Of a DNA stretch of 7,620 nucleotides, positions 1-5,253 are shown one piece after another; within the stretch, counting starts at the first letter, position 1, and each line of letters starts with the position of its first letter. This DNA is from Kiloniellaceae bacterium. GTDB lineage: Bacteria; Pseudomonadota; Alphaproteobacteria; Kiloniellales; Kiloniellaceae. A program made the position numbers and the translations under genes. The stretch lies in the NCBI GenBank assembly GCA_028280915.1, contig JANQKX010000713.1:1-7620 (forward strand). Direction: 5' to 3'. The notes beneath the pieces are model-generated. The model was not told the origin of the DNA, did not search any database, and saw nothing but the letters and a program-made list of their open reading frames with translations.

Positions 1-1524
1 GAGGGCCCCATGCCCCAGACCAAGTTCGTCACCGCCAAGGCCTTGGCCCGGGGCCTGGCGCCCATCGTTGTCATCAACAAGGCGGACCGGCCCGATGCCC
101 GGCCGTTTTGGGCCCAGGACGCGGTCTTCGATCTTTTTGCCGCTCTGGAGGCCAATGACGAGCAGCTGGATTTCGCCAGCCTCTTCGCCTCGGCCAAGCA
201 GGGCTGGGCGGTCGCCGACCTGGCGGAGCCCAAGGAAAATCTGGATGCCCTGTTTGACCTGATCGTGGATCGGGTGCCGGCGCCCCAGGGCGACGACAGC
301 CAGCCCTTTACCATGCTGGCGTCCCTGCTGGAGGCCGATAACTTCCTCGGCCGCATCCTGACCGGGCGCATTCATTCCGGCGTGGCGCGCTTGAACATGC
401 CGTTGACCGTGCTGGGGGCGGACGGCCGGGTGGAGACCGGTGCCCGCTTGACCAAGCTTCTGGCTTTTCGCGGCCTGAAGCGGGAACCCATCACCGAGGC
501 CCGCGCCGGGGATATCGTCGCCATCGCCGGCCTGGCCAACGCGACCGTGGCCGAGACCATTTGCGCGCCCGAGGTGACCCAGCCCATCGCGGCCCAGCCC
601 ATCGACCCGCCGACGCTGGCCATGACCTTTTCGGTGAACGATTCGCCCCTGGCCGGCCAGGAGGGGGACAAGGTCACCTCGCGCATGATCCGCGACCGTC
701 TGCTCAGGGAGGCCGAGGGTAATGTGGCGATCCGGGTGACCGAGACCGAATCCAAGGACGCCTTTGAGGTGGCCGGCCGGGGCGAGCTCCAGCTGGGCGT
801 GCTGATCGAGACTATGCGCCGCGAGGGCTTCGAGCTGTCCATCAGCCGGCCGCGGGTGCTGTTTCAGGAGGATCCGGAGACCGGGCAGCGCCTGGAGCCC
901 ATTGAAGAGGTCCAAGTGGACGTGGACGAGGAGTTTGCCGGCGCCGTGGTGGAAAAAATGGGCCTGCGCAAGGGCGAGCTGACCGATATGCGCCCCTCCG
1001 GTGGGGGCAAGTCCCGGTTGACCTTCCTGGCGCCGGCGCGGGGTTTGATCGGCTATCATGGGGAATTCCTCACCGACACCCGCGGGACCGGGATCATGCA
1101 CCGCCTGTTTCACAGCTATGGCGCGCACAAGGGGCCGATCCGCGGCCGGCGCAACGGGGTGCTGATTTCCAACGGCAAGGGCACCGCCGTGCCCTTTGCC
1201 CTGTGGAACCTGGAGGAGCGGGGCGAGATTTTCATACATCCCGGCTCACCGGTCTATGAAGGTATGATCATCGGCGAGCACAGCCGGGGCAACGATCTGG
1301 ATGTGAACCCCATGAAGGCCAAGCAGCTCACCAACATCCGTGCCGCCGGCAAGGACGAGGCGGTGCGCCTGACCCCGCCCCGGGTGCGCAGCCTGGAGCA
1401 GGCGCTGGCCTATATCGCCGACGACGAGCTGGTCGAGGTAACGCCAAAGTCCATCCGCTTGCGCAAGGCCCTGTTGGATTTCCACGAGCGCAAGCGCCAC
1501 AGCCGTCTGCGGGATGTCAGCTGA
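1..1524 (+). CDS. typA: Ribosome-associated translational GTPase TypA/BipA, 5'-truncated by window edge
   Basis: This is the C-terminal 507 residues of TypA/BipA, an EF-G-like GTPase that binds the ribosome and supports 50S assembly and stress or cold adaptation. The reading frame is open from base 1 (E-G-P before M-P-Q-T). In E. coli BipA the same stretch, GPMPQTRFVTKKA, is internal, so the ATG at 10 is not the start and roughly 100 N-terminal residues (P-loop, switch regions) lie upstream. Visible in window numbering are the G4 motif NKAD (26-29), a G5-like SAK (64-66), the beta-barrel domain II (about 100-190), and domain III with VNDSPLAG and GRGELQLGVL (about 205-290). A domain V-like region follows, then the BipA-specific C-terminal domain, with RGLIGYHGEF, RNGVLISNGKG, VYEGMIIGEHSRGNDLDVN and DDELVEVTPKSIRLRK. 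The product reads intact to TGA. Its last 11 bases overlap the ampG-like gene, implying co-transcription. Confidence 0.96.
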   Translation, partial: EGPMPQTKFVTAKALARGLAPIVVINKADRPDARPFWAQDAVFDLFAALEANDEQLDFASLFASAKQGWAVADLAEPKENLDALFDLIVDRVPAPQGDDSQPFTMLASLLEADNFLGRILTGRIHSGVARLNMPLTVLGADGRVETGARLTKLLAFRGLKREPITEARAGDIVAIAGLANATVAETICAPEVTQPIAAQPIDPPTLAMTFSVNDSPLAGQEGDKVTSRMIRDRLLREAEGNVAIRVTETESKDAFEVAGRGELQLGVLIETMRREGFELSISRPRVLFQEDPETGQRLEPIEEVQVDVDEEFAGAVVEKMGLRKGELTDMRPSGGGKSRLTFLAPARGLIGYHGEFLTDTRGTGIMHRLFHSYGAHKGPIRGRRNGVLISNGKGTAVPFALWNLEERGEIFIHPGSPVYEGMIIGEHSRGNDLDVNPMKAKQLTNIRAAGKDEAVRLTPPRVRSLEQALAYIADDELVEVTPKSIRLRKALLDFHERKRHSRLRDVS

Positions 1525-2923
1525 ACCCGGCCGCCAATCGTCGGAGAAGCCGGGGCCGCTAGACGGCGGCCGTAGCTGGGCCGAGGCCCTGCGCGTCTAT
1601 TTTCACCGGCGTGTTCTGGCCATGGCCTTCTTGGGCTTTTCCGCCGGCCTGCCCTTCCTGCTGGTCTTTTCCACCCTGACCGCCTGGCTGGCGAAGGCCG
1701 GTATCGAGGTGGCCACCATTGGCTTTTTCTCGTGGATCGGCATCACCTATTCCATCAAGGTTTTTTGGGCCCCGGTGGTGGATCAGCTGCGCCTGCCGAT
1801 CTTGACCGCCTGGCTGGGACACCGCCGCAGCTGGATGCTGCTGGCGCAAGCGGGCATCGTGACCGGCCTCGTGGGCATGTCCTTTTGTGACCCGCGAGCC
1901 GATCTGGCTGCCCTGGTGTGGTTTGCTCTTTTGGTGGCCTTTTCCTCGGCAACTCAGGATATCGTGATCGACGCCTATCGCATCGAAGCGGTGGAGGTGG
2001 ATCTGCAAGGTGCCATGTCGGCCACCTACATTTTCGGCTATCGCATTGCCTTGCTCGCCGCCGGTGCCGGTGCCCTTTACGTGGCCGACTTTGTGAATTG
2101 GGGCGCGGCCTATCAAGTCATGGCCGCGCTGGGCTTTGTTGGTTTGATCACCACTTTGTTGATTCGCGAGCCGGAGGTGAATGACGCCCGTCCCGGCATT
2201 CTGGCCGAACCGGCGGTGGCGGCCTTCCGCGCCGGACTGCCGTCCGGCTGGTTCGGCGATGCCCAAGCTTGGTTTTACGGCGCGGTGGCCCGGCCTTTCA
2301 TGGACTTTTTCCAGCAGAACGGTTCCATGGCGGCGGTGATTTTGCTTTTTGTCTCCCTATACCGCCTCAGCGACATCAGCATGGGGGCCATGGCCAATCC
2401 CTTCTACATCGATTTGGGTTTCTCCCTGACGGAAATCGCCAACGTGACCAAGGTCTTTGGCTTGATCATGACCTTGGCCGGCAGTTTCATCGGCGGGCTG
2501 CTGGTGGTGCGCTATGGGGTGATGCGCCCCTTGCTGCTGGGCGCGACCATGGTGGCGGCGACAAACCTATTGTTTGCCGCCCTGGCTTACATCGGCGCGG
2601 ACGTTCGCTTCCTCGTGGTGACGGTCTCCGCCGACAACATCAGCGCCGGGCTCGCCACAGCGGCTTTCATCGCTTATCTGTCAAGCCTGACCAATCGGGC
2701 CTTCACGGCGACCCAATACGCCTTGTTTTCATCTTTGATGACCTTGCCGGGCAAGTTCCTGAGCGGCTACTCCGGCAAGGTGGTGGAAGCGGTGTCCTTC
2801 GGACCGTTTTTTATCTACGTGGCCTGTCTGGGCATCCCCGCTATCTTGCTCTGCGTTTATTTGATGCGCGTGCAGGCACACGAACCGGGACGGGCTGCGG
2901 GGTCGGGGAACCAGCGTTCCTAG
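1514..2923 (+). CDS. ampG: AmpG-family MFS permease (anhydromuropeptide importer)
   Basis: This is a 469-aa inner-membrane transporter of the major facilitator superfamily, AmpG type. Characterised members carry GlcNAc-1,6-anhydroMurNAc peptides from periplasm to cytoplasm for cell-wall recycling, and this import also feeds beta-lactamase induction where AmpR/AmpC exist. Family marks are LGFSAGLPFLLVFSTLTAWL (39-58), the loop GHRRSW (102-107), TQDIVIDAYRIE (147-158) and TQYALFSSLM (400-409). About 12 hydrophobic segments are visible, for example near 37-56, 70-88, 108-123, 131-146, 172-192, 200-217, 272-292, 313-332, 338-360, 366-390 and 430-451, with a hydrophilic central loop at about 218-265. 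The ATG at 1514 is chosen because the conserved YFHRRVLAMAFLGFSAGLPF block begins before the next Met (residue 37). The ribosome-binding site is weak, so translation may be coupled to typA. The exact substrate is inferred from family only. Confidence 0.88.
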   Translation: MSAEPGRQSSEKPGPLDGGRSWAEALRVYFHRRVLAMAFLGFSAGLPFLLVFSTLTAWLAKAGIEVATIGFFSWIGITYSIKVFWAPVVDQLRLPILTAWLGHRRSWMLLAQAGIVTGLVGMSFCDPRADLAALVWFALLVAFSSATQDIVIDAYRIEAVEVDLQGAMSATYIFGYRIALLAAGAGALYVADFVNWGAAYQVMAALGFVGLITTLLIREPEVNDARPGILAEPAVAAFRAGLPSGWFGDAQAWFYGAVARPFMDFFQQNGSMAAVILLFVSLYRLSDISMGAMANPFYIDLGFSLTEIANVTKVFGLIMTLAGSFIGGLLVVRYGVMRPLLLGATMVAATNLLFAALAYIGADVRFLVVTVSADNISAGLATAAFIAYLSSLTNRAFTATQYALFSSLMTLPGKFLSGYSGKVVEAVSFGPFFIYVACLGIPAILLCVYLMRVQAHEPGRAAGSGNQRS

Positions 2924-3003
2924 CCCCGATCGAAGAAGCCTCAATCCAATAATTTCGGACCCAAGAGATCAGCGTTGGCAACAACATCACGGTGGTCCCT
3001 CTT

Positions 3004-3219
3004 TTAGTGAACCCGAAGGCCTTCCAGGCCCTGCTGGCGGATGGCGGCAAGGGCCAGATCCAGATCGGGCGCGCGGCCGATTTCCGTGCCGTCGGCGGCG
3101 TGGATGGCATAAAAGGGCCCGGATTCCTCGGTAATCAGTTTAACATAGGCCAGGTTTTCCAGGCCCAGGCGCAGCAGATCCACCTCACTTATGGGGGCGA
3201 AATGTTGTGTGGTATCCAT
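3004..3219 (-). CDS. DUF1150 family small protein, coupled to hsp20
   Basis: This 71-aa protein resembles the DUF1150 family, short alphaproteobacterial proteins of unknown function that are commonly encoded next to Hsp20 genes. It shows an N-terminal MDTTQHFAPISEVDLLRLGLENLAYVK and a central GPFYAIHAADGTEIGRAPDLDLALAAIRQQ, which looks like a small alpha/beta domain. I see no signal peptide, membrane segment or cysteine. The ATG shares one base with the hsp20 stop (TGATG), and an AAGGAG sits 7 nt before it inside the hsp20 coding end, so the start is well supported and translation is likely coupled. It is probably a heat-shock unit partner, but no activity can be stated from sequence. The family assignment rests on sequence resemblance plus the hsp20 neighbourhood. 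Confidence 0.88.
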   Translation of the reverse strand: MDTTQHFAPISEVDLLRLGLENLAYVKLITEESGPFYAIHAADGTEIGRAPDLDLALAAIRQQGLEGLRVH

Positions 3220-3677
3220 CAGCTATCTCCTTGAGCGGCGCCGTCGATCAGAGGGGCCGACTGCTCGCCCGTTTGGGTATCGATCTTTATCTTTTTTATT
3301 TGGGGCTCAATGCGGGGCCGTTCCAGATCAATGTGCAATAATCCATTGCTCAGTGACGCGGCGACAACCTCGATGCCCTCGGCCAGCACAAAACTGCGGT
3401 GAAACTGCCGGGTCGCAATACCCCGGTGCAGGTAAACCGCCTTCCTGCTGTCCTGTTTCTTGCCCCGAATCACCAGCTGGTTGTCTTCCAGCTGCACCTG
3501 CAGTTCGTTGGCGGCGAAACCCGCCAGCGCCAGGGTGATCCGAATCTTGTTCTGGTCCACCTGCTCCACGTCGTAGGGGGGATACCCGTCGGCCGTCTTG
3601 GCGACCCGGTCCACTGCCTGCTCGAACTGTTCGAAACCGAGCAATAGCGGACTGTTGAAAAGGGACAGACGGGACAT
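3219..3677 (-). CDS. hsp20: Small heat-shock protein (Hsp20/alpha-crystallin, IbpA-like)
   Basis: This is a 152-aa small heat-shock protein, an ATP-independent holdase that binds unfolding proteins in the cytoplasm and hands them to DnaK/ClpB. The N-terminus MSRLSLFNSPLLLGFEQFEQ matches the IbpA-like class A/HspA opening. The alpha-crystallin domain spans about residues 33-122, with YPPYDVEQ, IRITLALAGF, LVIRGKK, YLHRGIATRQFHRSFVLAEGI (83-103) and the closing NGLLHIDLERP (111-121). The C-terminal oligomerisation I-x-I motif is IKI (130-132). The ATG at 3677 was chosen over an in-frame TTG at 3713 because a strong AGGAGGTG lies 6 nt before it and the protein then starts like its relatives. Expression is probably heat-controlled twice, by a sigma-32-like promoter and a ROSE-like leader. 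The stop overlaps the DUF1150 start by one base. The tail after 133 is short and polar. Confidence 0.95.
   Translation of the reverse strand: MSRLSLFNSPLLLGFEQFEQAVDRVAKTADGYPPYDVEQVDQNKIRITLALAGFAANELQVQLEDNQLVIRGKKQDSRKAVYLHRGIATRQFHRSFVLAEGIEVVAASLSNGLLHIDLERPRIEPQIKKIKIDTQTGEQSAPLIDGAAQGDS
3227..3232 (-). promoter_or_regulatory. Shine-Dalgarno of the DUF1150 gene
   Basis: AAGGAG on the minus strand lies 7 nt upstream of the DUF1150 ATG and inside the last codons of hsp20 (CAA GGA GAT). It fixes the start codon. Together with the one-base stop/start overlap it suggests reinitiation or coupled translation after hsp20. Confidence 0.8.
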
Positions 3678-3684
3678 GTGTTTC

Positions 3685-3776
3685 ACCTCCTCGCCATGAG
3701 CAAGGTTAACCAAAAGGCCAGGGGTTTCCTGAATTCAGCTAAAACGCCCGGCATCGGCCCGACCAACGGCACCGAT
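3685..3776 (-). promoter_or_regulatory. ROSE-like RNA thermometer in the hsp20 leader
   Basis: In the minus-strand leader, ACCUUGCUC (3706-3698) can pair with GAGGAGGU (3692-3685) around an AUGGC loop. This sequesters the whole hsp20 Shine-Dalgarno and leaves one unpaired G in the 5' strand. That UUGCU block opposite the SD with a bulged G is the diagnostic feature of ROSE elements that control rhizobial hsp genes and E. coli ibpA. A second hairpin sits at the 5' end of the predicted transcript: AUCGG (3776-3772) with CCGAU (3757-3753), plus an inner CCG/CGG. A short CAGG/CCUG stem can form between them (about 3737-3725). The leader length of about 100 nt suits the class. The pairing is read directly from sequence, and melting behaviour is inferred. 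Confidence 0.72.
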
Positions 3777-3783
3777 TGACTAG

Positions 3784-3813
3784 AATGTGGGGGTCTGGCC
3801 GCCGCAGGTCAAG
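3784..3813 (-). promoter_or_regulatory. Sigma-32 (RpoH)-like promoter for hsp20
   Basis: The minus strand has CTTGAC (3813-3808), then a 15-nt spacer, then CCCCACATT (3792-3784). This is close to the RpoH pattern of CTTGA plus a C-rich CCCCAT -10. Transcription would start near 3777-3775, exactly where the first leader hairpin begins. TTGACC could also serve as a housekeeping -35 with CACATT as a poor -10, so use of both sigma factors is possible. The call rests on motif match and position. Confidence 0.5.
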
Positions 3814-3851
3814 GTCGCTGACCCATTGCAGTGACGTGGCGACGGAAATTT

Positions 3852-3868
3852 AGCACGCAATGCGTGCT
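3852..3868 (-). terminator. Perfect inverted repeat after the HlyD gene, possible terminator
   Basis: AGCACGCA and TGCGTGCT form an exact 8-bp inverted repeat around a single base, starting 10 nt after the adaptor stop codon. As RNA the inner bases would open to leave a GC-rich stem of about 5-6 bp. On the minus strand it is followed by AAATTTCC, so the U tract is poor and termination would be inefficient or Rho-assisted. Its place between the secretion operon and the heat-shock promoter favours a terminator, but a protein-binding palindrome is possible. Confidence 0.4.
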
Positions 3869-3878
3869 GCAAAGCAGG

Positions 3879-5249
3879 TTAGCGCTCGTCGAAGGCCTCG
3901 TCGAAGGCCCGGTAGACCGGTTTGAGCAGATATTCCATGATGGTTTTCCGGCCGGTGCTGATGTCGGCCGCCACCAGCATGCCGGGCAAGACCAGATTTC
4001 GCCCGGCCTGGCCGCCCAGAAAGTTCTGCTCCAGGGCGATTTTACCCTTGTAGTAGGGCTCGCCCTCCTCGTCCTGGAAGGTGGAGGCGGAAATGTGCTC
4101 CAAAATGCCCGAAAGGGCGCCGAAGCGGGCCACGTCATAGGTGGTGACCTTCACCTTGGCCTCCTGCCCGATGCGGATATGGCCGATGTCCCGGGGTTTG
4201 ATCTGTACCTCCGCCACCATGTTTTCCTGTACCGGCACGATTTCCATGATGTTCTCGCCGGGCTTGATGACGGCCCCCACGGTTTTGGTCAAGAGGCCCT
4301 TCACGATGCCGTGTTCCGGCGAGAAGATTTCCAGGCGATACACCCGATCCTCCAGCTCGGCGGCGGATTCCCTGACCTCGGCCAATTCGGCGGTGACCTG
4401 GCCCATCTCGCTCAAGGATTCATTGCGCAGCTTGGCATCCAGTTCCACCAAGCTGCCCTTGGCCTCGTTCAGCGCTTCCTGGGAGGTGGCAATTTGCCCG
4501 ATCAGGGCGATCAATTCGCCCCGGATGTTGGTGTGGGCACGCTGGATCTCAAGGAAGTTGACCCGGGAATCAAGCCCCTTGTTCAAAAGCGTACGGCGCA
4601 TCTCCACCTGTTCGGCCACCAAGCCGATCTGTTTTTCGATGTTTTCCCGCTGCTCGCTGAGCCCGGCCACCTCGGCCTTGCGCTGCTCGATACGTGACAG
4701 GATGACCGTGCGCTGGCTTTCCCGCGCTTCGATCTGCAGATCCAGGATGGCTTGCTGGTCGGCCACCAGCTCCGGATAGTCCTGCCCGGCGGAAAAATCC
4801 GCTTCGCGATCCAGTACAAAGGCACGCAGACGTTCGGCCCGCAAGGCCAGGCCGGCTTCACGGGCTTGCAGCTGTTCCAATTCCGCTTGGGCGTCCACTG
4901 ACTGGAGCCGGACAAGAAGCTGTCCCTTTTTAACAAATTCGCCGTTGTCGACCAAAACCTCGGCGACCAGCCCGCCCTCCAGGTGCTGGACGGCCTGTAC
5001 CGGCTTGGCCGGCATGATGTGCCCCTCGGTTACGGCGGTCTCGGAGATCTGCGCCACGGCGGCCCAGGCAAAGCCCACCAGCAGTAGGCCGCTGACCACC
5101 AGCATGAGATGGCTGAAGACCGCGGGGGGACCGGCTTCCTCAAGCACCAGGGGCCGAGACAGGAACTTGACCAAGCGGTTCTTGTGGGCCAGGTTGCGCG
5201 CCTGGGCGCGGTTTGATTTACCCTTTGGGGAGTGACTGCCTTTTGCCAT
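3879..5249 (-). CDS. HlyD-family type I secretion periplasmic adaptor (membrane fusion protein)
   Basis: This 456-aa protein is an HlyD/PrtE/LapC-type adaptor, anchored in the inner membrane and bridging an ABC exporter to a TolC-like outer-membrane channel. Residues 1-45 form a strongly basic cytoplasmic segment, followed by one membrane helix (about 46-66). The first half of the lipoyl-like domain has QAVQHLEGGLVAEVLVDNGEFVKKGQLL (85-112). A long heptad-rich coiled-coil hairpin rich in Glu, Gln and Ala spans about 118-305. The second lipoyl half carries IFSPEHGIVKGLLTKTVGAVIKPGENIMEIVP (308-339), a beta-barrel follows, and the family C-terminal signature LPGMLVAADISTGRKTIMEYLLKP lies at 421-444. 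Length is normal for the family. The start is 4 nt after the stop of the upstream ABC gene, so both are one operon. The substrate is unknown: no RTX protein or TolC gene is in the window. The C-terminus carries a duplicated AFDE. Confidence 0.95.
   Translation of the reverse strand: MAKGSHSPKGKSNRAQARNLAHKNRLVKFLSRPLVLEEAGPPAVFSHLMLVVSGLLLVGFAWAAVAQISETAVTEGHIMPAKPVQAVQHLEGGLVAEVLVDNGEFVKKGQLLVRLQSVDAQAELEQLQAREAGLALRAERLRAFVLDREADFSAGQDYPELVADQQAILDLQIEARESQRTVILSRIEQRKAEVAGLSEQRENIEKQIGLVAEQVEMRRTLLNKGLDSRVNFLEIQRAHTNIRGELIALIGQIATSQEALNEAKGSLVELDAKLRNESLSEMGQVTAELAEVRESAAELEDRVYRLEIFSPEHGIVKGLLTKTVGAVIKPGENIMEIVPVQENMVAEVQIKPRDIGHIRIGQEAKVKVTTYDVARFGALSGILEHISASTFQDEEGEPYYKGKIALEQNFLGGQAGRNLVLPGMLVAADISTGRKTIMEYLLKPVYRAFDEAFDER
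3885..3909 (-). repeat. 12-bp exact tandem duplication at the 3' end of the adaptor gene
   Basis: The unit GCCTTCGACGAG occurs twice in direct succession, just before the final CGC TAA of the adaptor gene. It encodes A-F-D-E twice, giving the protein end AFDEAFDER. The copies are identical at the DNA level, which suggests a recent slippage duplication. It keeps frame and adds an acidic tail after the conserved adaptor C-terminus. Confidence 0.8.
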
Positions 5250-5253
5250 ATGC

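Noticed and set aside
10..12. ATG at base 10 as the true start of typA
   Set aside because: The frame is open to base 1 and the sequence matches an internal part of BipA. The P-loop and switch regions must lie upstream.
372..842. Minus-strand open frame of 156 codons opposite typA
   Set aside because: Ser/Arg/Ala-rich shadow of a strongly conserved typA region.
1559..2266. Minus-strand open frame of 235 codons opposite the permease
   Set aside because: The Gly/Gln/His-rich translation has no recognisable domain and lies wholly inside a well-supported AmpG-like gene.
2924..3003. Bidirectional terminator between the convergent permease and DUF1150 genes
   Set aside because: Only weak pairings are present (GTTG-gcaa-CAAC and a distant GGACC/GGTCC) with no T tract on either strand. 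Nothing else is recognisable in these 80 bp.
3678..3713. Earlier TTG start for hsp20
   Set aside because: The in-frame TTG would place the strong AGGAGGTG and the ROSE-like stem inside the coding region. The ATG at 3677 has ideal SD spacing and a family-like N-terminus.
3831..4697. Long plus-strand open frame of 288 codons opposite the adaptor gene
   Set aside because: It is fully antisense to the HlyD-family gene, has no family-like sequence, and its composition (many His, Gly, Leu, Asp) is what the reverse of a GC-rich coding frame gives.
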